64,000 nt of DNA from Hafnia alvei (lineage in GTDB: Bacteria > Pseudomonadota > Gammaproteobacteria > Enterobacterales > Enterobacteriaceae): positions 682,001-746,000 of the forward strand of contig NZ_OZ061315.1 in the NCBI RefSeq assembly GCF_964063325.1. Reading direction: 5' to 3'. The notes beneath the pieces are model-generated. The model was given only the letters and a program-made list of their open reading frames with translations, did not search any database and was not told the DNA's origin. Position numbers and translations under genes: made by a program. This document shows, one piece after another, positions 42,622 to 50,959 of this stretch (within the stretch, counting starts at the first letter, position 1; each line of letters starts with the position of its first letter).

Positions 42622-43421
42622 TGGCTCCTATGGCTGATGCGCTGTTCGTCGATACACACTGTCACTTTGATTTTCCGCCGTTTAGCGGTAATGAGTCCGA
42701 AAGCCTTGAGCTGGCATACGCACAGGGAGTGCGTAGCATCATCGTGCCAACCATCAGCGCACAGCGCTTTCAGCGAGTGCTTGAACTGGCGAACAGTTAC
42801 TCGATGCTATACGCCGCATTAGGTCTTCATCCACTGTATATCGCCCAGCATCGAGAGCAGGATATTGATGTTCTTGCTCAGGCCTTGGCGCAGAAACCAA
42901 ATAAGCTAGTCGCAATCGGTGAGATTGGGCTTGATTTGTTTATGGACGACCCACAGCTTGAGCGACAAATTACGCTGCTAAAAGCTCAGTTAAAGCTGGC
43001 CAAGCGGCATGATTTACCTGTGATCTTACATTCGCGCCGCTCCCACGATCAGCTAGCTCGTGAGTTAAGAAATGCCGCGGTGCCGCGATGTGGCGTTGTG
43101 CACGGTTTTTCTGGCAGCCTTTCACAGGCTCAGGCATTCATTAAGTTAGGCTATTTTATCGGCGTTGGCGGCACGATAACCTACGAGCGAGCGCAGAAAA
43201 CACGGCAGGTGATCGCCCAATTGCCATTAAGCGCATTACTGCTGGAAACCGATGCGCCCGATATGCCATTGGCGGGTTACCAAGGAGAGCCAAACCGCCC
43301 TGAACGTGTGCGTCAGGTATTCGAAACGCTATGCCAACTCAGACCCGAACCTCCCGCAGTGATAGCCGACGCCATATTGGTAAATACTGATAGATTGTTC
43401 GGTATTTCCGCGCTGTTTTAG
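42621..43421 (+). CDS. yjjV: TatD-family metal-dependent hydrolase YjjV
   Basis: TatD-type DNase/hydrolase with a TIM-barrel and two metals. Metal ligands appear in DTHCHFDF (N-terminus), GEIGLDLF, ILHSRRSHDQ, VHGFSGS and LETDAPDMP. The ATG at 42621 gives 266 residues (E. coli about 259); an ATG nine bases later is also possible. It overlaps the yjjU stop by one base, so the two are coupled. In E. coli yjjW follows on the other strand; here a block of about 16 kb intervenes. Confidence 0.95.
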   Translation: MAPMADALFVDTHCHFDFPPFSGNESESLELAYAQGVRSIIVPTISAQRFQRVLELANSYSMLYAALGLHPLYIAQHREQDIDVLAQALAQKPNKLVAIGEIGLDLFMDDPQLERQITLLKAQLKLAKRHDLPVILHSRRSHDQLARELRNAAVPRCGVVHGFSGSLSQAQAFIKLGYFIGVGGTITYERAQKTRQVIAQLPLSALLLETDAPDMPLAGYQGEPNRPERVRQVFETLCQLRPEPPAVIADAILVNTDRLFGISALF

Positions 43422-43470
43422 ATTCATTGCTAACTATTATAAATGCGGATGAAATACCTGTTTTCATTGA

Positions 43471-43564
43471 TGTGATGTGCATCTCATTTTAATGATTTTA
43501 GATGCTTCAAGTTGTATAAAACTGTGACGACACTGACCAATAATTCCTCTCTCCTCGGTATAAT
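43471..43564 (+). promoter_or_regulatory. CRP/CytR-type promoter of the nucleoside transporter
   Basis: Two CRP-like sites start 52 bases apart: TGTGA-N6-TCTCA (43471-43486, 9/10 to consensus) and TGTGA-N6-TGACC (43523-43538, 8/10). A perfect TATAAT lies at 43559-43564, placing the sites near -41 and -93 of the expected start. This is the layout of E. coli deoP2 and other CytR targets. Confidence 0.7.
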
Positions 43565-43636
43565 CGCCCCCATCGGCAATATGAATCTTTCGTCGATACT
43601 CAATCAAAAAATCTAACGCGTTACAGGGACTATTCC

Positions 43637-44914
43637 ATGCAACTTATTATGAGCGTGGTAGGGATGGCGGTACTCATTCTGATTGCCGTGCTACTTTCGA
43701 GCAATCGTCGTGCTATCAACCTACGCACCGTGATTGGCGCATTTCTTATTCAGGTCGTTATCGGCGCGTTCGTGCTTTATGTTCCCACAGGGCGAGATGT
43801 GTTGGGTGCCATGTCCTCTGGCGTCGCCAACGTGATTGCCTACGGAAATGAAGGGATTTCGTTTATTTTCGGCGGGCTAGTGTCTGACAAAATGTTCGAA
43901 GTCTTTGGCGGTGGCGGGTTTGTATTTGCACTGCGCGTTTTGCCCGTTATTGTTTTCTTCTCCTCATTAATTGCTGTGCTGTATTACCTCGGCATTATGC
44001 AAATCGTGATCCGTTTGCTCGGCGGTGGTTTGCAGAAACTGTTGGGCACCTCCCGAACAGAATCCCTGTCTGCAACCGCAAATATTTTTGTGGGTCAGAC
44101 TGAAGCACCTTTGGTGGTTCGCCCATATATCTCCACCATGACGCAGTCTGAGCTGTTTGCCGTGATGTGCGGTGGTTTAGCTTCGGTGGCGGGTTCAGTA
44201 TTGGCGGGTTACGCACAAATGGGCGTGCCGTTGGAGTATCTGATTGCGGCGTCATTTATGGCGGCGCCGGGTGGCTTACTCTTTGCCAAGCTGATTGTGC
44301 CTGAAACGGAAAAGACCCACGATAAAACTGACGCAGCGGCGCTGATTGCTGAAGAAGATCGTCCGGCTAACGTGATTGATGCGGCGGCTGCAGGTGCGGC
44401 ATCCGGTATGCAATTGGCGTTGAACGTGGGTGCCATGCTATTGGCGTTTATCGCGCTGATTGCGCTGGTGAACGGTATGTTGGGCGGCATCGGCGGTTGG
44501 TTTGACTATCCGCAGCTTTCACTGGAATTGATCTTGGGTTGGGTCTTCTCGCCGATTGCTTATCTGATCGGTGTGCCGTGGAGCGAATCCCAGATTGCGG
44601 GTTCTTTCATTGGTCAGAAGATTATCGTGAATGAGTTTGTGGCATACATGAACTTTGGCGAATACCTCAAAGCGGATGCGGAAGTTACCGCCGCGGGCTT
44701 GCAGGTTCTTTCCGACCATACCAAAGCGATTATCTCCTTCGCTCTGTGTGGATTTGCGAATCTCTCATCGGTGGCTATTTTGCTCGGAGGCTTGGGAAGC
44801 ATGGCACCTACGCGCCGTCATGATATCGCCCGCTTCGGTCTGAAAGCCGTGGCCGCAGGGACGTTATCAAACCTGATGAGCGCCACAATCGCTGGTTTCT
44901 TCCTCGCGCTGTAA
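43637..44914 (+). CDS. Concentrative nucleoside transporter (NupC/NupX family)
   Basis: Inner-membrane nucleoside:cation symporter, 425 residues with about ten membrane segments. CNT signatures are visible: FVFALRVLPVIVFFSSL, NIFVGQTEAPLVVRPYI (the GQxExP nucleoside-binding segment), GQKIIVNEFVAYMNF and FALCGFANLSS. It is closest in pattern to the E. coli YeiM/YeiJ group, though NupC is related. The promoter looks CRP/CytR-controlled, as is the deoC region near the right edge, so it probably supplies nucleosides for Deo catabolism. Confidence 0.9.
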   Translation: MQLIMSVVGMAVLILIAVLLSSNRRAINLRTVIGAFLIQVVIGAFVLYVPTGRDVLGAMSSGVANVIAYGNEGISFIFGGLVSDKMFEVFGGGGFVFALRVLPVIVFFSSLIAVLYYLGIMQIVIRLLGGGLQKLLGTSRTESLSATANIFVGQTEAPLVVRPYISTMTQSELFAVMCGGLASVAGSVLAGYAQMGVPLEYLIAASFMAAPGGLLFAKLIVPETEKTHDKTDAAALIAEEDRPANVIDAAAAGAASGMQLALNVGAMLLAFIALIALVNGMLGGIGGWFDYPQLSLELILGWVFSPIAYLIGVPWSESQIAGSFIGQKIIVNEFVAYMNFGEYLKADAEVTAAGLQVLSDHTKAIISFALCGFANLSSVAILLGGLGSMAPTRRHDIARFGLKAVAAGTLSNLMSATIAGFFLAL

Positions 44915-44928
44915 TGGTTTTACTCAAT

Positions 44929-44959
44929 CTCCAGCCCGCTCGTTGGGCTGGAGGTTTTG
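44929..44959 (+). terminator. Probable terminator of the nucleoside transporter
   Basis: A nine-pair GC-rich stem, CTCCAGCCC / GGGCTGGAG, with loop GCTCGTT followed by GTTTTG. Confidence 0.75.
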
Positions 44960-44989
44960 ACCTCTCGATAGATTAATGTCGATTATTTA

Positions 44990-45060
44990 AAAGCCTGATT
45001 TTAGGGAGCGCCCCGCGGGGTGGTAGACCCGTGTACCTCAATCTCTTAAACGATCTGGCA
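44990..45060. repeat. Dispersed hairpin repeat, copy 2
   Basis: AAGCCTGATTTTAGGGAGC, a short CCCCGCGGGG hairpin, then ACCCGTGTACCTCAATC and TTAAACGATCTGG. The left and right motifs match copy 3 at 59510, and partly copy 1 at 23445. Confidence 0.6.
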
Positions 45061-45071
45061 TACCTCTGTCG

Positions 45072-45605
45072 CTAAGCTTTACCTTCAACTTTAAACGGAT
45101 CGATCCCGCGCAGCTGCATGCGGCGAAAACGGATAATATTGAAGCCGTTCATCAGCAAAAAACTCCCTTCAATCAGTGAACCACCAATCGAGCCCAGCCA
45201 GATATTGTGCGTGACCCAGCAGGCGGTGGAGCACCACATGACGCAACGCGTGGTTAATCCTTTGGTTCGGAAGAGCGCCCAGGTACTGGCAACGGTGCCA
45301 ATAATCGGCAGCAATTCCATCGCGTGCTGCAGGCTATAGCCGCCAAACCCTAACGTGAGAGCAATAAAAATAAACATCACCCAAGTGCTGCGTGTGCGAG
45401 TGGATATCACAGTACGAATGGCATTAAGTTCGGCAGCAGCGGCGGCTGAATGCGCGCCCATCAGGAAAAAATGCAGACCAATAATGGCTGAATAAATAGA
45501 GAGTTGGTATTTAAAGCGCAGCTCATTGCGATTGAAGAAAGTGGTGATACCTACCAGAAAAGCAAAAACGCCCACGCCCTGTGCAAACCACTCGTAGCTA
45601 TGCAT
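45072..45605 (-). CDS. ygjV: YgjV-family inner-membrane protein
   Basis: A 177-residue protein with five or six hydrophobic segments (E. coli YgjV 183). Family features include the N-terminal GVGVFAFLVGITTFFNR, then FLMGAHSAAAAAELNAIRT and SIGGSLIEGSFLLMNGFNIIRF. Function unknown. It lies beside uxaA as in E. coli, on the same strand as the uxa genes but behind their terminator. No enzymatic motif seen. Confidence 0.88.
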   Translation of the reverse strand: MHSYEWFAQGVGVFAFLVGITTFFNRNELRFKYQLSIYSAIIGLHFFLMGAHSAAAAAELNAIRTVISTRTRSTWVMFIFIALTLGFGGYSLQHAMELLPIIGTVASTWALFRTKGLTTRCVMWCSTACWVTHNIWLGSIGGSLIEGSFLLMNGFNIIRFRRMQLRGIDPFKVEGKA

Positions 45606-45647
45606 ATCTAACTCCCTTTAATCCTTTCTTCATGTCGCTTCAGATAG

Positions 45648-45678
45648 AAAAACGGCGCTCACACGAACGCCGTTTTTT
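45648..45678 (-). terminator. Terminator of uxaBA
   Basis: AAAACGGCG and CGCCGTTTT with A/T runs lie between uxaA and ygjV. Orientation fits the end of the uxaB-uxaA transcript. Confidence 0.82.
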
Positions 45679-45702
45679 CTGCGAGCGACTATTGCTATGG
45701 CT

Positions 45703-47202
45703 TTATAGCGTTACACCGCTCTTAAAAATGGCCAGTTCGCGGAAATCATTAATTTCGTTACGCGTCTGATGCCCATTGGCGATATTGACGATCATGTCGA
45801 TGAATGAAACCAGCAGTTGATCCATGGTTTTACCATGCAACAACTGGCCTGCATCGAAGTCGATCCAGTGCGGTTTTTTGGTCGCGATTTCGGTATTGGT
45901 AGCCAGTTTCACGGTTGGAACAAAGCCGCCGTATGGCGTACCGCGACCGGTACTAAACAGCACCATATGGCATCCGGCTCCGGCCAGAGCGCTGGTGGCA
46001 ACCGCATCATTGCCCGGTGCGCTCAGCAAATTCAGCCCCGGTGTTTTTAACCTTTCGCCATAGCGCAGCACGTCGATAACCTGGCTCTGTCCTGCTTTTT
46101 GTGTGCAGCCTAAGGATTTCTCTTCCAGCGTGGTGATACCGCCCGCTTTGTTGCCCGGAGACGGGTTTTCATAAATAGGCTGGTTGTGTTCGATGAAGTA
46201 TTGTTTGAAGTTATTAACCATGTCGACGGTCTTTGCAAACGTAGATTCATCGCGGCAACGGCTCATCAGAATGCGTTCAGCGCCAAACATTTCAGGTACT
46301 TCGGTGAGAACGCTGGTGCCGCCGTTGGCGATCACATAATCAGAGAAACGCCCCAGCAGCGGATTAGCGGTAATGCCGGATAAGCCGTCAGAACCGCCGC
46401 ATTCTAAGCCAAATTTCAACTCGCTGAGTTTGCCCGCTTCACGGCGATCGTTGCGCATCACTTGATAAAGCTGGTGCAGATGTTCGATACCGGCTTCAAC
46501 TTCATCATCCTGTTGCTGACACACCATGAAATGTACGCGGCTGGCATCGTATTCACCCAGCGTGTCACGGAAAGCCGCAATTTGGTTATTCTCACAGCCC
46601 AACCCAACGACCAGGACAGCACCGGCGTTAGGGTGGCGCACCATATTTTGTAGCATGGTACGGGTATTGATGTGGTCGTCGCCCAACTGTGAGCAACCAA
46701 ATGGATGAGTAAACAAATAAGCGCCGTCGATGCTTTCGGCATCGCCGGTTTCTTTCAAAAAGCGGGTTAACATCTGACGAGCCATACCGTTAACGCAGCC
46801 AACGGTAGGCAAGATCCAAAGCTCATTACGGATCCCTACATCGCCGTTTTGTCGGCGATAGATCTGTACGTCACGATCGGCCATCTGCGCCGGAAGATCG
46901 GCAAAATCGGGTTGGTATTGATACTGATCCAGATCGTTGAGATTAGTTTTCGCGTTTTGCGAATGAATATGTTCACCTGCGGCAATCGCGGTTAAGGCAT
47001 GGCCGATGGGTAAACCATATTTCACAATCATGTCACCCGATGCCAAAGGCGTGAGGGCAAATTTGTGTCCACGAGCAATATCGCTCAGTAAATGAATAGA
47101 TTGTGATTCCACGCTAAGGGTTTCACCTGCGCTGAGATCGCGCAGGGCAACGGCGACATTATCCAGCGGGTGAATTTTAATAACGCTTGGCATATTTTGC
47201 AT
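45703..47202 (-). CDS. uxaA: Altronate dehydratase
   Basis: Iron-dependent dehydratase converting D-altronate to 2-keto-3-deoxygluconate in galacturonate breakdown. It has 499 residues (E. coli 495; a start at the next ATG gives 496). An N-terminal SAF-like part is followed by the catalytic part with RNELWILPTVGCVNGMARQ, HPFGCSQLGDDH, GLECGGSDGLSGITANP and STGRGTPYGG. It lies 13 bases after uxaB, so they are one operon. ExuR is the expected repressor. Confidence 0.97.
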   Translation of the reverse strand: MQNMPSVIKIHPLDNVAVALRDLSAGETLSVESQSIHLLSDIARGHKFALTPLASGDMIVKYGLPIGHALTAIAAGEHIHSQNAKTNLNDLDQYQYQPDFADLPAQMADRDVQIYRRQNGDVGIRNELWILPTVGCVNGMARQMLTRFLKETGDAESIDGAYLFTHPFGCSQLGDDHINTRTMLQNMVRHPNAGAVLVVGLGCENNQIAAFRDTLGEYDASRVHFMVCQQQDDEVEAGIEHLHQLYQVMRNDRREAGKLSELKFGLECGGSDGLSGITANPLLGRFSDYVIANGGTSVLTEVPEMFGAERILMSRCRDESTFAKTVDMVNNFKQYFIEHNQPIYENPSPGNKAGGITTLEEKSLGCTQKAGQSQVIDVLRYGERLKTPGLNLLSAPGNDAVATSALAGAGCHMVLFSTGRGTPYGGFVPTVKLATNTEIATKKPHWIDFDAGQLLHGKTMDQLLVSFIDMIVNIANGHQTRNEINDFRELAIFKSGVTL

Positions 47203-47215
47203 AATTCAATTCAGC

Positions 47216-48691
47216 TCAGGCAGTAGCGGATAATGATGAAACGGCAGAACGCATACCGTGCTGTTCAATTTGCTGTAAGTATCCGGCGATGGTTTGGGTC
47301 ATCTCAGGGATCTGGTTAAGATCTTGTCCCCAGTGTTCGGCATCGCTCAGGATTTTTTGTACTAAGCCTTCCAGATTTTCGCTTCCTGCTTTTACTGCGC
47401 TCCAGCCGGAGTGGTAACGTTCGAGCCAATGAGCATCATCTTGCAGCGGATAGCTTTCACCATCGCGTTCGCCACGATAGAACGCGATCAGCGCGGCAAG
47501 GGCAAAACATAAACGCTGTGGCAATTTGCCGGTCTTCTGTTGGTAAGCCAGCACCTGAGGCAGAATACGCGTGCGGTATTTCGTCATACCGTTTAACGCA
47601 ATGGACAACAATTGGTGCTGAATAAACGGGTTACGGAAACGGCTCAGCACCGCATCGGCAAAGGATTTCAGCTCATCAGCTGGCAGGTCGAGCACCGGCA
47701 CGATCTCTTGGCTAATCGCTTTCTCCACGAACTCGGTTATCTGAGCGTCATTCATACTTTCGCCCACGGTGTTAAGTCCTGCTAAGAATGCCACCGGAAC
47801 CAGTGCGGTATGAGCGCCGTTAAGGATCGCCACTTTGCGTTCTTTATAGGGTTTGATGTCGTCAACGATGCGAATGTTCAGCGGCTTATGATCCTGAGCA
47901 AAGGCATCTAAACGAAGCTCTTGGGCCAACGACTGTGGGCCTTGGATGACAAACAGGTAAAAGTGCTCTGCGGTATCTAAAAATGCGTCCTGATAGCCCA
48001 GTTCGCTCGTCAACGCTTCGACCTCGCCGCGCGGGTATCCGGTGACGATACGGTCTACTAACGTCGAGCAGAACGTGTTGCTTTGTTCTAACCACTGAAC
48101 GAATTCTGACGGTAAATCCCATTGCTGAGCGTAGCGCAACACCAGTTCACGCAGTGCCTCACCGTTGTAGTCGATGAGTTCGCATGGAAGTAACACCCAA
48201 CCTTTATCGGCTGCGCCATCGAAATGGCAAAAACGCTCGTAGAGTAAGCGAGTCAGCTTGGCTGGGAAGCTAGTTGGAGGGGTATCGGTCAGCTTATCTT
48301 CGGTGACATAGCTAATACCTGCTTCGGTGGTGTTCGAAAACACAAAGCGGATGTTGGCATCATGCGCCAGCGCCAAATAGGCATCAAAGTCTTGATACAT
48401 ATTGATTTCGCGGTTCACGCTGCGAATGATGCGAGACTCACGAACGGCTTCGCCTTGTTCATTCAAACCACGAATAATGGTGGTAAATAAACCGTCCTGC
48501 GTGCTGAGCGACGGCGGGAAATCGCTATTTAGTGGGCGTACGACAACGACGCCCGCATTTAAATCGGTATGCTCATTCAGCAGATCCAACTGCCAGTCTA
48601 CAAACGCGCGTAGGAAATTACCCTCACCAAACTGAATCACTTTGTCTGGGTGCTGGCGGCCGGGAAAATCACGACGATTAAGAGTTTGCAT
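47216..48691 (-). CDS. uxaB: Tagaturonate reductase (altronate oxidoreductase)
   Basis: NADH-dependent enzyme reducing D-tagaturonate to D-altronate. It has 491 residues (E. coli 483). The mannitol-dehydrogenase-family nucleotide motif is VIQFGEGNFLRAFVDWQ, and the catalytic lysine lies in KERKVAILNGAHTAL. In E. coli uxaB is at a separate locus; here it sits between uxaC and uxaA, so the galacturonate pathway is gathered in one place. A stable hairpin precedes its ribosome site. Confidence 0.95.
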   Translation of the reverse strand: MQTLNRRDFPGRQHPDKVIQFGEGNFLRAFVDWQLDLLNEHTDLNAGVVVVRPLNSDFPPSLSTQDGLFTTIIRGLNEQGEAVRESRIIRSVNREINMYQDFDAYLALAHDANIRFVFSNTTEAGISYVTEDKLTDTPPTSFPAKLTRLLYERFCHFDGAADKGWVLLPCELIDYNGEALRELVLRYAQQWDLPSEFVQWLEQSNTFCSTLVDRIVTGYPRGEVEALTSELGYQDAFLDTAEHFYLFVIQGPQSLAQELRLDAFAQDHKPLNIRIVDDIKPYKERKVAILNGAHTALVPVAFLAGLNTVGESMNDAQITEFVEKAISQEIVPVLDLPADELKSFADAVLSRFRNPFIQHQLLSIALNGMTKYRTRILPQVLAYQQKTGKLPQRLCFALAALIAFYRGERDGESYPLQDDAHWLERYHSGWSAVKAGSENLEGLVQKILSDAEHWGQDLNQIPEMTQTIAGYLQQIEQHGMRSAVSSLSATA

Positions 48692-48711
48692 TCTGGATCT
48701 ACCTCAGAGGG

Positions 48712-48730
48712 GCCGCCATTTGGCGGCCTT
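48712..48730 (-). promoter_or_regulatory. Hairpin in the uxaB leader
   Basis: GGCCGCC and GGCGGCC pair around four bases directly before the uxaB ribosome site (AGGTAG). It may modulate uxaB translation or protect the 5' end of a processed uxaBA message. Confidence 0.5.
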
Positions 48731-48760
48731 CAACATATAAAAGGAACAAGCGTTGGGTGT

Positions 48761-48887
48761 TATACCCTTCATACTTCAAGTTGCATGTGCGTTGGCTTTC
48801 CTCGCTCACCCTAGTCACTTACTCAAGTAAGCTTCTAGGGATTCACTGCGTTGCCGCCTTCCTGCAACTCGAGTTATTTTGGGTATA
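48761..48887. repeat. ERIC element, full length (127 bp)
   Basis: It begins TATACCCTTCATACTTCAAG, contains GCTCACCCTAGTCACTTAC and AGTAAGCTTCTAGGGATTCA, and ends CAACTCGAGTTATTTTGGG. This is the canonical ERIC core. It lies between uxaC and uxaB and its long hairpin would be part of any read-through transcript. Confidence 0.95.
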
Positions 48888-48888
48888 G

Positions 48889-48913
48889 AAAAAAGGGGCG
48901 GCTAAACCGCCCT
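48889..48913 (-). terminator. Terminator of uxaC
   Basis: On the minus strand GGGCGG-TTTAG-CCGCCC is followed by CTTTTTT, just after the uxaC stop. It suggests that uxaC is at least partly uncoupled from uxaBA. Confidence 0.75.
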
Positions 48914-48920
48914 AGGATAA

Positions 48921-50330
48921 TTACAACTCAATCGCAAAATAGTTTTTGGCATTATCGAAGCAGATGTTTTTCACCATATTGCCCAGCAATTCGATATCTG
49001 CCGGTGCTTCGCCATCAGCCACCCAACGACCAATCATTTGGCACAGGATGCGGCGGAAATATTCATGACGGGTGTAGGACAGGAAGCTGCGGCTATCGGT
49101 GAGCATGCCAACAAAGCGGCTCAGCAAACCAAGCTGGGCTAACTGAGTCATCTGGCGTTGCATTCCGTCTTTCTGATCGTTGAACCACCAGCCAGAGCCG
49201 AACTGCATTTTTCCCGCCATGCCTTCGCCTTGGAAGTTACCAATCATGGTGCCGATAACTTCGTTATCGCGTGGATTCAGGCAATAGATAATGGTTTTGG
49301 CTAAGCCACTAGAGCGGCTTTGCGCGTCGAGCAAGCGAGAAAGGGCGAAAGCCACCGGCGCGTCATGGATAGAGTCAAAACCGATATCAGGACCAACGGT
49401 TTCAAACATGCGAGAGTTGTTATTGCGCAGTGCGCCAATATGGTATTGCTGCACCCAACCGCGTTTGTGGTATTCGGCACCCAAGAACAGCAGTACCGCA
49501 GTTTTAAACTGGGCAACTTCTTGCTCGGTTGGCATTTTGCCTTCTAAACGACGAGTCAGAATGCTGTTCAATGTGGCTTCGTCGGCTTCGCCGTACATAA
49601 CCACATCTAATGCGTGGTCAGACACCTTGCAGCCATGCGCGGCAAAGTGGTCCATCCGGATTTTAAGCGCATCGCAGACATCGCTGAATTTACGGATATC
49701 AACGTCGGCCGCAGCGCTCAGCTTTTGCATATATTCAGGGAAGGTCGCGGCATCAATATTGAATGCTTTATCTGGACGCCAGCTCGGTAGCACTTTGACG
49801 TCAAAACTGCTGTCTTCCGCGATGATTTTATGATGGCTCAGATCGTCAATAGGATCGTCCGTAGTACCTACCATTTTGACATTCATCTGCTTCATGATGC
49901 CGCGAGCGCTGAACTCATCGCGCTCAAGCAACGCATTACAGCGATTCCAGATATCGTCTGCCGTTGTACCAGAGAGCAGGGTACCGGTAATGCCGAATGG
50001 ACGGCGTAATTCTAAGTGTGTCCAGTGGTAGAGCGGGTTACCAATGGTATGAGGAACGGTTTCAGCCCATGCCTGAAACTTCTCGCGATCGCTTGCGTCA
50101 CCGGTGCACAGACGCTCGGCAACGCCGTTGGTGCGCATCGCACGCCATTTATAGTGGTCGCCTTTTAACCAGATGTCATACAGGTTTTTAAACCGATAAT
50201 CCTGTGCAATCTGCTCAGGAGGGAGATGACAGTGATAGTCAAAAATTGGCTGTTCAGCCGCGTAATCATGGTACAGGCGGCGCGCAAACTCGGTATCAAG
50301 CAAGAAATCTTCGGTTAAAAACTGCGACAT
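48921..50330 (-). CDS. uxaC: Glucuronate isomerase
   Basis: Isomerises D-glucuronate to fructuronate and D-galacturonate to tagaturonate, the first intracellular step of hexuronate use. It has 469 residues (E. coli 470). An amidohydrolase-type TIM barrel with metal ligands in FDYHCHLPPEQI near residue 30, and GTTDDPIDDL, VLPSWRPDKAF and MLTDSRSFLSYTRHEYFRR further on. It is divergent from exuT with the control region between, as in E. coli. Confidence 0.97.
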   Translation of the reverse strand: MSQFLTEDFLLDTEFARRLYHDYAAEQPIFDYHCHLPPEQIAQDYRFKNLYDIWLKGDHYKWRAMRTNGVAERLCTGDASDREKFQAWAETVPHTIGNPLYHWTHLELRRPFGITGTLLSGTTADDIWNRCNALLERDEFSARGIMKQMNVKMVGTTDDPIDDLSHHKIIAEDSSFDVKVLPSWRPDKAFNIDAATFPEYMQKLSAAADVDIRKFSDVCDALKIRMDHFAAHGCKVSDHALDVVMYGEADEATLNSILTRRLEGKMPTEQEVAQFKTAVLLFLGAEYHKRGWVQQYHIGALRNNNSRMFETVGPDIGFDSIHDAPVAFALSRLLDAQSRSSGLAKTIIYCLNPRDNEVIGTMIGNFQGEGMAGKMQFGSGWWFNDQKDGMQRQMTQLAQLGLLSRFVGMLTDSRSFLSYTRHEYFRRILCQMIGRWVADGEAPADIELLGNMVKNICFDNAKNYFAIEL

Positions 50331-50959
50331 AATCGGGTTCCTCAGGAGCGTAACGCTTCGGTGAGCTATTCTTTTGCGGCTAAAGTTATCACACCAATTA
50401 TGGCGCTCGTCCAGAACTTTTTCCGCGATTAGCGTAATGAAAGCAACAAAACAGAATAATTACTCAGCACTTTCGCTTATGAAGCCACTTTTCTACGTGG
50501 CCAAAATGTGTGTTTATTATTCCTTAATCCAAAAATGGTTTTTGTGATGGCTCTCAACTTTTAAATCTGTATGACAAGTTATCTTAGCCTCCGCTGAGAG
50601 ATGAGTATTGCCCTAACCAATCATGAATAGTGGTTTGACCAATATCTATTGACCAAGCAACAGAAAACCAATTCAAAGTCGGAACAGGAACGTCCGAACT
50701 TTCCATCTAGAGCCGTAGTTTTAGAACCACAGCGCAGATGAATAAGGTAGATGCGTACCTCATAAGTAACGCCATCACCGTTTCAATATGGAGAGTTATT
50801 ACGCGGCGCAGTCACAAGCGCGGTTCATTGCAGCCTTGCACATATCGCCAAAGGCGTTCCACAAGGCAGAGTTCTAAGCCCAAACAATTTCAAGGTGTCG
50901 GAAGTCGGCCAATGCTGATGTCGCTTGAAGGTTACGGGATATACTGGGAGAGAGTTTAA
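50331..50959. promoter_or_regulatory. uxaC-exuT intergenic control region
   Basis: A 629-base gap between divergent genes. Candidate sites: a partial ExuR-type half palindrome with ACCAATTA at 50383-50400 (12/18 to AAATTGGTATACCAATTT), a looser TGGTTTGACCA at 50631, and a CRP-like TGTGA-N6-TCAAC at 50543-50558. The last 300 bases before exuT hold no clear promoter and may be a long leader. A reading frame at 50738-50959 ends exactly at the exuT ATG but has no family likeness. Assignments are tentative. Confidence 0.4.

Noticed and set aside
50738..50959. 73-codon frame ending at the exuT start as a gene
   Set aside because: No ribosome site, no family likeness and basic, low-quality composition; kept only as part of the leader finding.
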